DNA from: Rhabditoides inermis
Taxonomy: Eukaryota > Nematoda > Chromadorea > Rhabditida > Rhabditidae
Assembly: GCA_963966185.1 (NCBI GenBank)
Contig: CAWZYM010000355.1
Coordinates: 771,001 to 835,000, forward strand
Length of the DNA: 64,000 bases
Direction: 5' to 3'
In this document: one piece after another, positions 1 to 10,049 of the stretch
How the letters are laid out: every line of letters starts with the position of its first letter
Numbering within the stretch: position 1 is the stretch's first letter
Made by a program: the position numbers and the translations under genes
Notes under the pieces: generated by a model
The model's input: the letters and a program-made list of their open reading frames with translations, nothing else
Told to the model about the DNA's origin: nothing
Database searches by the model: none

Positions 1-865
1 GATCGAGTCTCTCCGCGCGCACACCTACCCCATGGGAGCGTTCAACAAGGCCGCCATGTGAATGGTGTGGTAGGAGTTATTGATTTATTGATTTATTCAG
101 TCAAAGTCTTGCTGGGTTCATGAGCGGTAGGAGTTCAATTGTGTGGTAAGAAGGATTCTGAATAAATGATTCTGAATAAATGATTTAATTTGAAAAAGAC
201 ACAAATGGTTTTATTGCGAAACAATAAATGATTGACGCGCATGTTTTATGAAATTCGAAATGGAGTAAATGTTTTTGGTATAAGAAACCGTATTCAAAAA
301 TGTGATTGTATCCGCAGTTAAGAGGAACAATATGTTACAAACAAACTATTAGTACGCAGAGAGAACTCACTCGTAGTCTCCTTTGGACTATGTAGCTTTG
401 TCTGTAGTTCATAGTCTGTCGCACTCATTCGCAACCAACGGCCACGCTATAATAAGTGGCCGCAAATTGCCGGTCAGTCGCCGCAATTTGCGGGTGAAAT
501 TGCATTCAGTACATATTATATGAACAGTACATACAGACCAAGCGCCAGTCGTCAGTGTCATTTGATTTCGATTCTAGAATCTAATTTTCCTACCGACGTG
601 CTTCCCTCTCTGTTTTCTGCTTTACTATAGTAATGTAGCGTCCGTTCAAAGGTAACGTTGACAAGTTTGTATATTCAGATGTCATACACAGCTCTGCTAC
701 AGTAAATTACTATTATATCACTACTTTACTGTAGTAGTTGTGGCGTGTTTACACGTTTGTATATAATACGCGTTTGTATATAATGTATTTTTGTAAATAT
801 TGTATATTCTTTTATATATTTATTGTATTTTATTGTATGCATAAATTGTATTTGGTATATTTCAG
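1..865. other. Upstream spacer, no gene seen
   Basis: AT-rich spacer. Around 70-190 there are short repeats of the type 'gattctgaataaatgattt', which resemble the 3' tails of the retroposons found at 7, 10.6, 14.2 and 39.4 kb. No convincing exon is visible on either strand. The stretch just before 866 is a T-rich tract ending in TTTCAG, directly before the receptor start codon. Confidence 0.6.
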
Positions 866-3107
866 ATGTACTTTGGAGATAACAGCAACGTCCGTCTTAC
901 TGGATTCTCTTTCGAGAAAACCTTTAGGCACTGGCTGATTGTTCTCTTTTTTGTAGTTTGTGTCCTTATTGCTTCCGTATTGAATTCTCTGTTTCTGGGC
1001 TATCTGCTTGCGACAAAGAATAAGAAACTCACCGTAAGTTTTCAATGTTTAGATATAAAACTAAACAAAGTTGTCTAAAGTATATGTATTAGTAAATATA
1101 TAAAATAGTTTAATATAAAAAAATTTTATCAGGGACCTTTCTGGATGAATATCCTGCAACTCGCCGTTTGCTGCACGATGTATTCGGTTGTACAATTGAC
1201 TGTTACTGTACCGCAACTACTCTTTGAGTGAGTAATTATATGATAACTATGTGATAATTATCATCATTGCGATGTTTATAACATTAGAGTTTTTTTTGGT
1301 TAAGCAAAAGGTCCGAAATCTGAAACAGGTGCCAAAAAGGCTCGCGGAGCCAGTGTAAGATGATAAGCTTGCAATGAAAGGTAAAAGTGAGTGGGCAGAT
1401 CGATTGAGCGCAGAGTGAAGAGAGTGCGGGATAGCTGATAGATATCAAGAGCACGCAAAACGATTCAAACTCGAAGTTTCGCGCGCGCGCCATTTTCAAA
1501 TGCGGTGGTGTACGCGCGGAGTGGTGGTGGGACTAACTAGTCCTTGGACTGTATGAAAGTGCCCGTTTCAAAAACGTGAACTTTTCAGAACTGTCAACTA
1601 TGGATCGGGAGTGACTGTCGCGAACGTTCTAAAAACACTAGCCGACTATGGAATTGTGTATTTCTCCTTTTTCAAAGCTCTCAATCGTTTCGGAGTGTTT
1701 GTGGCGACGAAAATTGACGACGTCATTTTCTCATCGTAAGAAATAATCATCAGATGTATATTTTATAAATTCAAATTTATTATATTTATTATCATTTTTA
1801 TATATCATTTTTAAAGTATTTGAATTCGTTCAGAAACAAGCGAGTTCGCGTGTGCCTGGCTCTAATATGGATCTACGCCGCTATACCGTCAATCGCGACA
1901 ATCTGGGTGAATTGTATGTAAGTGATCAGAAAGCCGGTCTCTTGCCACTCATACTCATTCACTACCTTTTACCCCCGAACTCTTGGGAGTTTTTATCTTC
2001 GCAACAGCGCGGAAACGTCCCAGGAACGACGGACCGCACTCTTCCATGATCTTCGAGTCGCCCACAGTATAGTCCCGCATGAACAAAAAAAATCTTAAAA
2101 ACATTGCGCTAGAAAACGGTTCCGTGAATGGTTTTGTGAGCGAAATCATGGCATTGTAGGCGCGTCTACAACTGGACAGAAGACGTGCTGGACGTCGTCT
2201 GCCCGACCGATAATGGCGTGGCGAAGACGATCACAGATGTGGGTTCCTTACTTTTTCACTGAAAAACTGGTTTTTTCAGTTGAAGTTACAGTATCGTGTT
2301 AGGATCTATATTTCAGATCGCTTTCCCGCACACTCTCGTTCTACCCCTGGTCACGTCTTTTCTATATTTATCGATATTTCTCCATCTGAGAAAGCAACGT
2401 CGAATGGTCAGCACGAAAGCACAGCATAGGTACAACTCGGAAACGCGACTATTTGTGCAATCGATACTTTTGCTCATTTCATACACTGTAAGTTTCTAGG
2501 TAGCCATGAAAGGAGTGCTACTGTATTTTGTATTTCAGCTTTCTGACATGGCAGATTTCATTATTTCGCTCATTGACGCAACGCATGGTAACTATTTAAT
2601 TATGCCATTATCAGAGTTTATTCAATACGATTTCGAAACGATCAAACGAGTAGATAATACTTTTCGCAAATACTTTACTTTTGCACACTCTATTAAACAT
2701 ACATGCGATAAACTTATTATTATTATTACTTGTGTCAAACAAATGCTGAAGATCATTCAAGGCTACATTTTTACTCATCTTTTTTTTTAGGAAGTGAGCA
2801 TGTCTTCCTGGCGACGATTCTCTATTTGATAATCGATATGTTCTTCCCTTTTGTACTCACGCCAACGGTTTTCAGTATGAGCATCGACCTGCGAAAAGGT
2901 GATATCCAAATTATAATTTATTGATTAATAAGACAAGATGAAAAAAGGAAAAAAACGAATACCAATACAATATATGCGAGATGAGCAAAAATGATTACAC
3001 AAAAACAAATGCTGACGTGTGCCATATTCATTTGCTTCATTTCAGAAGTTTTCTCGCGATTCGAACGTCAAAAGTCACCGATGACAGTGATGCCGATAAA
3101 ATTTTAA
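866..3107 (+). CDS. Nematode-type serpentine (7TM) chemoreceptor
   Basis: Nine exons fit in phase: 866-1033, 1133-1227, 1589-1735, 1834-1917, 2160-2238, 2317-2487, 2539-2587, 2791-2898 and 3046-3107, giving 320 aa. About seven hydrophobic segments are visible, beginning with the one around HWLIVLFFVVCVLIASVL. The end of TM3 reads LNRFGVFV, like the NRF motif of nematode rhodopsin-like receptor classes (srx/srsx/srv type). A basic loop (LRKQRR) follows TM5, then RLFVQSILLLISYT and a TM7 ending PFVLTPTVFSMSID. Established: such receptors sit in sensory cilia and detect environmental chemicals. The ATG directly follows TTTCAG, so the first base of the codon may be joined to a spliced leader; an unseen upstream exon is the alternative. 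AATAAA lies about 25 bp past the stop. The exact receptor class is not certain. Confidence 0.85.
1300..1560 (+). repeat. Dispersed repeat R2, copy 1 (in receptor intron 2)
   Basis: About 150-200 bp here matches 4076-4262 on the same strand. The shared core includes 'gtgaagagagtgcg', a CG-alternating tract (cgcgcgcgc), 'attttcaaatgc', 'gtggtgtacgcgcggagtgg' and a terminal 'ggactgta'. Both copies have the same orientation and are diverged from each other. There is no coding potential; it is probably a non-autonomous transposon or retroposon. Confidence 0.7.
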
Positions 3108-3530
3108 TGAATTGATTTGATCATATGTTTCAAATAAAATTAATTTTCGGATAAAAACATCAAATTGCGGAGGGCTTTCGATCTCACGGTCGCTTGTTCC
3201 AATCTCTCTTGTCAAACGTTCTCGCGGAATTCATCCAGCCCCTGTGGTGTGGCTATCAGGCAATCAGGAAATGACACCAGACACCACGACACCACGACAT
3301 CACTTTACAAAACAAAATCTTCTGCATTTTTTTCAGTTATACTTTTCAGTCCACTATCGTTGCAGCCATAAAGCGACACCATCTACGGACTCCGCGGAAG
3401 CGCGATCGAGCGGCTCGTGAGCCATCCGATCGTGTCCTCGAAACATCGATATCAATCGAGTTCGTAATCAGTATTACCTTACTACCAGGTCGCTTACTAG
3501 CGGATCGCCTCATTTGCATGTTCGGCACTT

Positions 3531-3534
<4 letters not shown>

Positions 3535-3581
<47 letters not shown>

Positions 3582-3582
3582 A

Positions 3583-3619
<37 letters not shown>

Positions 3620-3721
3620 ATCTCTCTCCCCCCCTCTCACTCTCTCCGAACAAATAGAGCGGTCTCTCTCTCTCTCTATCTCTATCTCCCCCCCTCTCAC
3701 TCTCTCCCCGTTGAAATCGAG

Positions 3722-3762
<41 letters not shown>

Positions 3763-3765
3763 AAG
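3535..3765. repeat. (CT)n tracts with two short interruptions
   Basis: Long CT microsatellite broken by two near-identical 25-30 bp islands ('ccccccctcactctctccg...'), one near 3630 and one near 3690. The islands suggest slippage or duplication inside the tract. Confidence 0.9.
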
Positions 3766-4075
3766 TCAAGTTTTTGGGTTTGGTTCAGATCAATTGAAAC
3801 ACAATACAACTAGAACATAGTGAAAGTTTATTCATGTGAAAATTTTATGAAAATGATGATACCGGTCCGATTCTGTAGGAAGCTGACAGATACTCTGTAA
3901 ATTAGGTATATAAAATATAAATTAATTGGTACTGACTTTGTTATAAGGTGTGCAAGATATGTTCCTCCAACAGCAAACAATGCTTTTCGACATGCGTGTA
4001 GCGTGTAGAAAGTCACTGCGACTGTATGAGGGTTACATCTGAAAACATGGCAATGCAACGTACAAAAATACAGTG

Positions 4076-4262
4076 GTTGGGCAAATCAGTTGCCGCCATT
4101 GAAGAGCGCAAGAGTGAAGAGAGTGCGAGGCGGCTGGAAATCGATAGACATGCGAGAGCACGTGAATTGATTCAAATTCGAAATTTCGCGCGCGCGCAAT
4201 TTTCAAATGCTGTGGTGTACGCGCGGAGTGGTGGCGGAGCTAACTATTCATTGGACTGTAGT
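4076..4262 (+). repeat. Dispersed repeat R2, copy 2
   Basis: Second copy of the repeat in the receptor intron (1300-1560), with the same order of sub-motifs ending 'ggactgta'. It lies in the 3108-5900 spacer, which otherwise holds CT tracts, a 178-bp satellite and no recognisable gene. Confidence 0.7.
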
Positions 4263-5059
4263 GTATTACCTTTCACATAGTTTTGAATAGGTAAAGTACA
4301 TATCTATATCCCAGGGAAAAGGCATGACGTCACACTGAAATGATCTTTACATAATCTTTCGAACATAATTACATAATAAATATAAAACATACCTCTGTGT
4401 CACTTGTAGTTAGATCTAACTTAAAAATGAGATATTGTCGTGAGATGTAACCATACAATAACCTATAAAATGCAAAGTATATGATGAATAAGTAATACTT
4501 GTTCACCACATGAGAGCACAGTTGGGAAGAGCGATGTACCATAGTATTAAGAAACAATGACTTATCTAAAATGGTTTGTAAATGATAATAACAATGATTA
4601 GACAACTTACATAGAGACGGGCGCGTGGGGGGAACATACTGGGTGGCTGTCGACATGCCTCCCCAATGGGAATTGCGTAACGTGAGGGGTCACTCGAGAG
4701 AGTGATAGTAGCGCGCGCGGGCGATGCCGCGAGACACTCGCTATTATCAACTATTACATTATTTGTATCCCTCAGGCATAAGAAAATGAGCATTGCCTCA
4801 GACAGACAATTTAATTGTCTTCTCGTACATACCACATATGATCAGCATTCCATTCTCCGAGACAGCGCTATTGTCTCTCAAAGAGAGTGCACTCATTTTC
4901 GAAGTACACGTTTTTTGTTGTATCTGAACATTGTATTTAGTTTGGCGGTCTCTGTTCCAACGATTTCTAGGGAAGAAATGAATTGCTTTTCTAACTGTAC
5001 CTTCCATTTGTTGTTTCAAAAATCCCTAAAGTTCCCATTTCACTTTTTGTAGACAAGTT

Positions 5060-5600
5060 GACTACTCCACGTACCACATACGCATCTGATTATCTCTTGA
5101 TATCGATCAAATATCGATTTGGCCGTCTCTGTTTCATTTCATTCTTATAATTCACATCATCTATTATAAAACGATATAATTCTTATCCCCGCTATCTCAA
5201 CCCTATACTTCCCAAGACTACTTTTGTCATGCACGCTTCACACTCCACCCACCACATACGCATTTGATTATCTGTTGATATCGATCAAATATCGATTTGG
5301 CCGTCTCTGTTTCATTTCATTCTTATAATTCACATCATCTATTGTAAAACCATATAGTTCTTATTCCCGCTATCTCAACCCTATACTTCCCAAGACTACT
5401 TTTGTCATGCGCGCATCACACTCCACCCACCACATACGCATCTGATTATCTCTTGATATCGATCAAATATCGATTTGCCGACTCTGTTCCATTTCATTCT
5501 TTCAATTGAAATCATCTATCATAAAACCATATAATTCTTATCCCCGCTATCTCAACCCTATTCTTCCCAAGACTACTTTTGTCATGTGCTGTGTATAGTT
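5060..5600. repeat. 178-bp tandem satellite, three units
   Basis: Three head-to-tail units begin at about 5081, 5259 and 5437, exactly 178 bp apart. Each contains 'ctgattatctcttgatatcg', the palindrome 'atcgatcaaatatcgat', and ends 'ttcccaagactacttttgtc'. Units differ by a few substitutions. There is no coding frame. Confidence 0.9.
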
Positions 5601-5908
5601 GAACTAGAACGGGGTTCTGTGTGTGGGGGAGAATGGAGAGAGATCATACGCGAGAGATCGCCTATGGCAATTTCTCATAAAATGGTCCCGCCGCGACCAG
5701 ATCGGCGGGATGATCTCGCGTTACGCGTCTCCATGCAAAATACTGGTCACGGAATGTCTTCTTAAATAATTTATATCTCTTTTCATAATGAATTTCGTCG
5801 TTTCGTGTATTGATATTTTCCTATTTTTTCGATGTGCTCTATACAATAGTGTCGTTCCCGACTCTCAGTGATGACTTTTGTAAAACACGTGCCCGTCCCT
5901 AAACTTAC

Positions 5909-6414
5909 ACCACATTTGTTTAGAATATCAATGAAAAAGTGTATAAAGATAGAGCCACCATTCACTATCATCCAATATGTTATCTAAATAGTTTTGCTAT
6001 AAAAATGATTTGAAAAAAAAACTTACAAATGCTTCCGGACAATTGTCAAAGTTTTCGATTCCCGTTTTACACCAGTGATACGCGATTCCAAGACAGCAAA
6101 GGTCGAATATAATATAAACTGAAAACAGGTATCCTGTAAATTGCGAAATGTGAATACAGTTGTATTTTTAAACGACTATTGTAAATACGGTTGTGAATAC
6201 AAACGAGCTGGTTGCATTTATAGCATTTCAGAACCGATGTCTATCAACGCTATTAACTGTAAGCAAAATACCAGAGAGCCTAAATTTGACTTAAATTTGC
6301 ATTAGTGAACTCACTTATTCTGGGTAACCAAGCCAGTTGACGATAGTAGTCGTTGTAAACGCTTAGTCCATAAATGTAGTCGTAATCCTTTTGGGTGAAA
6401 AAACTGTCAGGCAT
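5909..6414 (-). CDS. Partial membrane protein, possibly TMEM272-like
   Basis: Three in-phase exons on the minus strand: 6414-6315 (ATG; MPDSFFTQKDYDYIYGL...), 6133-6027 and 5983-5909. An upstream in-frame ATG at 6483 is an alternative start. Exon 2 encodes one hydrophobic segment (YLFSVYIIFDLCCLGIAYHW) followed by ENFDNCPEAF. Exon 3 encodes a second (ITYWMIVNGGSIFIHFFIDI). The order 'helix, then NCP, then a helix with a Gly pair' recalls TMEM272-like four-helix proteins of nematodes; that match is my inference. Clean GTAAGT donors follow exons 2 and 3. I could not find the expected last two helices between 5.9 and 3.1 kb, where a satellite and repeats lie, so the gene may be truncated or its end may be diverged. 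Without splicing, exon 3 would run on to a stop at 5783. Confidence 0.5.
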
Positions 6415-6599
6415 GTTGCATGTGTGGGGATGAATGACCTGGGTGGAATCGTGGGATGACCTCAAACGAGCGAGGCATAGCAATTAGAGATCATGTATTA
6501 ATCTGGACAGGTGCGGCGAGAGCGCGGCGTTTTATCCTTCACCGTCGATCAGCTTTGTTTATGAGAATTGAGGGGTGACAGAGAGGGTTGACAGAGAAT

Positions 6600-6600
6600 A

Positions 6601-6640
<40 letters not shown>

Positions 6641-7060
6641 TTCTTATTCTTCTCCTTTTCCCCGCGGCGTGCGGTCGGGTCTTCATTTTGCCCCGCCGCC
6701 GCCGAATGATCGGGCGCATCGACAAGAATCCTTCCCAAGACAACCATTGAGCCGGCGGGAAGTAGCTCATGTGGAAGCAGTTCAGGCGCGAGGAAATATA
6801 ATGTGCAAATCAAGGAAAGCTCCGTAGCTGTACACATCAATAATGGTACTCTAATGGTCTAAGGAATGAATATCGATCAAGTATCGGATAATTATCGATC
6901 AAAATCGTCTTCCGCCACTAACCTCGTCTGTCCAACTGTCTTTCTCCGGCGTTAGCCCATAAGATCTTGGCCCGCTGTATGCTTCCTATCCTATCATTGT
7001 GATTGTGATGTCATATTCAGCTATAACGATTCCAAATACACACTGGACCACACGAAACAG
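6600..7060 (+). repeat. Retroposon family R1, copy 1
   Basis: Starts with a (TAA)n tract and runs through 'ccccgcggcgtgcggtcggg', 'cgacaagaatcctt' and 'ggtactctaatggtc' to 'catattcag..ataacgattcc'. It matches 10203-10600 almost end to end and 39055-39400 more loosely. The family's 3' end is an A/T-rich tail of the TGATTT type. No protein-coding frame is seen. Confidence 0.8.
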
Positions 7061-7384
7061 AAAACAAAAGAAACCGGTGTTGAAACGTCGTCAAATGCTC
7101 TGAATTTTCTTGTTTCGAAACTACAGGAACAACAATCATTTCTCAGTCGTCTTCCCCCATTGATCAAACTACATGGAAAATGTACATCCGAGCCGTGTCA
7201 GAACATAGATCACTTTGCGGAGTGCGAATGAACGAAGATGATGAACAATATCATATTGAGTATTTCTTAATAATGATTTGTTGATGAATGCTTGGAGAAT
7301 GTTTGTTCTAGCGCTCGAAACTAGACGTTTGTTCAGCTCGCTTTGTCGTCGGCAACAGCGGCCAAGACGTCGAATGCAGTTACG

Positions 7385-7787
7385 AACTCTCTCTCTCTCT
7401 CTCAATCTCACTCTCTCTCTCACTCTCTCTCTCACTCTCTCACTCTCTCACTCTCACTATCTCTCTCACACTCTCTCTCTCTCACTATCTCTCTCACTCA
7501 CTCACTCTCTCTCTCTCTCTCACTATCTCTCTCTCTCACTCTCTCTCTCTCACTCTCTCTCTCCTCGCTCTCTCTCTCTCTCACTCTCTCTCTCCTCGCT
7601 CTCTCTCTCTCTCTCACTATCTCTCTCACTCTCTCTCTCTCCTCACTCACTATCTCACTCTCTCTCTCTCTCACTCTCTCCTCTCTCTCTCTCTCTCCTC
7701 GCTCTCTCTCCCTCCCTCCCTCCCTCCCTCCCTCCCTCCCTCCCTCCCTCCCTCCCTCCCTCCCTCCCTCCCTCCCTCCCTCCCTCC

Positions 7788-7822
<35 letters not shown>
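7385..7822. repeat. (CT)n / (CTCA)n / (CCCT)n array
   Basis: About 440 bp of CT-rich microsatellite: CT and CTCA mixtures first, then a pure (CCCT)n block from about 7710 to 7790, then CT again. The long Ser/Leu/Pro reading frames across it are artefacts of the repeat. Confidence 0.95.
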
Positions 7823-7823
<1 letters not shown>

Positions 7824-8188
7824 AAAGCGTTTCCACACACGCACATATACACAAGTGCAAAAAAGACATCGATATTGGTGAGAAAGATGTACATTTAGTG
7901 AGAAGTTCACTATCCCGCTGATTCGATGATTTAGCTGATATAGCTGATATAGTTGATAAAGCTGATATAATTGATAAAGCTGATGCAACCGATTGATGTG
8001 AAAAACGACTTCGGAAAAATATTATTTATCATGCTCCATTGATAAAACATTTCGACGAATTTAGAAAATATTTGCGCTGCTGTCGAATCGCTCATGGTGC
8101 CAGATAGCATCAATCCTTTTTTGATTTCAATTACCTGTAATTTTGAATACTGTTTTTATATTTAAAATGTTTGATTGAGCTTGGGCAC

Positions 8189-9762
8189 ATGTCGACCGGT
8201 TTTGCCACTGAACGCGAAATAGACAAGGAGTACCTCGCGTCTCTCGGTGTGTTTTGGTTGACTGTTTCGAACGTTTTCGTTTTTTTTTTAAATACCTTTT
8301 ACGTTTTCAGAGAAGAAGCTCGCCTCGTTGAAGGATCCGAAGCGCGGCACGAGCAAGCAGTTCCTCAGCGACATCGCCAGCCAGAAGGACCATCAGGTGC
8401 GCTCGTCGTTATCAGCGCCTCATCCATAGGAGAACCTCGCACCGGGTACCGCATACTCGCACCGGGCGCGGTACCCAAATGCGTACCCGATTCCGTACGA
8501 CTTGCCGTACCCGGTGCGAGTATACCGCGCCGGGTACGTTTTTGGGTACGGCACCCGGTACGAGTATGCGGTATCCGGTGCGCTTCGTGTTTTCGCGCTT
8601 GCTTCTGGTGCCCTCCCCATCCGCCCCGTACCAAATATCGATCGACCGGTTGATCATTACAGTTTATTTTCGAGTACATAATTGGTGATACAAACATAAT
8701 AGGTTCAATTCACGGACATTCGAATACACTGCGCTCTTCATGCTTGATCTGTAGATGGCGTTCTTGTTTCCATCTTCGTTTCGTTGGTTGTGCCGCGCGC
8801 TTGTACGGTCGTCTTCAGTTCTAGCAGCTTTTGGAACAATGACGTGGTTCAATGGGAATACGTGCAACTTTCAATGAGATCTTACCTTGAGTAGTCGTCT
8901 CCTGTGATGAGTGATGTGTGATGTACACGAATGCGCGCGCAGACTGCAGAAGTTCGGTAGTGAAGTTTCGGAAAAATGAAACGTTGCGAGTTGTCAGTAT
9001 AGTAATCGAAAACACGAAACTTTCAAGAAACAATAAAGAAATGAAACAATAGCAGCCAGTCACGAGAGTCACATTCTCTCAACTGGCAGACAAGTCGCGC
9101 AGTCGGCGCCCACTTGTTTTCGCGCTTCTACGCGTTTCGTCATCGGTACGGCACCGGGTGCGCATCTGCCGCATCGGGTACGACACACTCTCGGCCCCGC
9201 CCCCTTGGCGCACCCGGTGCCGTTCCAGCAAAGACGGTACGGCGCCGGGTACGAGTATGCCGTACCCGGTACGTGTATACGGCACCCGGCGCGAGTATGC
9301 GGTACCCGATACGCACTTTTCCTGAGTCATTTCTACAAGCTTTCAGTTAATACGTTTTCGTTTCCAGTTGTTCCGTCTGATCACTGGCGTGGAAGATTCG
9401 CCGAGCGGATTCGCCGACAACTTCATCGACCAGGACATCACCATCCAGCCCAACTACCTGCAGAGGTGCGGTATTTATTTATTTACGTTTTGTTAATTAA
9501 CCATGTTGTGTGCATGGTTAATAAATAACATTACAGAAAGATCGCTCCGCAGACGTGCGCCATCAACCAGTTGGAGAAGCTGCACCTCGTCAAGAGTGAC
9601 CTGCTCAATGTGAGTTGCTTGTTGTTGTTGTTGTTGTTGTTGTTGTCGTTGTTGTTATGCTGATTTCTTCAGCTGAACAAGGACGCCTCCACCGAGGGCG
9701 ACTCGAAAGAGGCGCAGACCGAAGAAAAGGAGAAGAAGCGCGGCAAGGAAAAGTGGGAGTGA
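8189..9762 (+). CDS. Small charged protein of unknown function (134 aa)
   Basis: Five exons agree in phase: 8189-8246, 8311-8396, 9368-9465, 9537-9609 and 9673-9762. The protein begins MSTGFATEREIDKEYLASLE and ends in a Lys/Glu-rich tail (KEKKRGKEKWE). The first third looks helical and charged. A conserved-looking middle (LFRLITGVEDSPSGFADNFI, then TCAINQLEKLHLVKSDLL) may form an amphipathic helix. I do not recognise the family. The long intron 2 (8397-9367) holds palindromic GTACCCGG repeats. The stop lies 288 bp before the kaptin-like gene on the same strand, and that gene's ATG directly follows an AG acceptor, so an operon is possible. Confidence 0.65.
8430..8585. repeat. Palindromic GTACCCGG-type repeat cluster 1
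   Basis: Dense array of short interspersed units such as 'gtacccggtgcgagtat' and their reverse complements ('gcatactcgcaccggg'). The cluster can pair with itself in many registers. A related cluster lies at 9130-9325 in the same intron. Confidence 0.85.
9130..9325. repeat. Palindromic GTACCCGG-type repeat cluster 2
   Basis: Same unit type as 8430-8585 ('cgtacccggtacg', 'ggcacccggcgcgagtatgc'), on both strands. It lies in the same intron of the small gene. Confidence 0.85.
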
Positions 9763-9784
9763 GCAGCCATGTCCACTGTGAGCT

Positions 9785-9900
9785 ATGTTTCCTTTAGATC
9801 AAATCAAATCTTTCATCCGGACTTCCGGACTAGCATCATCATAATATGATAAAGTGTTCAGCTTTCAAGGTGATAGCGCCGGGCCCGGGAGGAACTGTTT
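9785..9900 (-). repeat. Short retroposon family R1b, minus copy
   Basis: The reverse complement carries 'ggcgctatcaccttgaaagc', 'tgaacact', then 'ggatgaaagatttgatttga'. It matches 14145-14240 (plus) and more distantly 43888-43960 (minus). The TGATTT-type tail resembles that of R1, so the two families probably share retrotransposition machinery. Confidence 0.65.
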
Positions 9901-10049
9901 CCTTCGACCTTCGAGTTATCATATTAAACGTACCGTAATCTATCAAAAAAAGAAATGAAATGAATTCATGTGACAGAATTCTCCTGTGTTCGTACCGGAT
10001 TAGGGAAACTTGATTTTTGATTTGCTTTGATTTGACGTACATGTTGCAG

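Noticed and set aside
7278..7921. Long Ser/Leu-rich open frames
   Set aside because: They are translations of (CT)n/(CTCA)n microsatellite in several frames at once; no splice or codon signal supports a gene.
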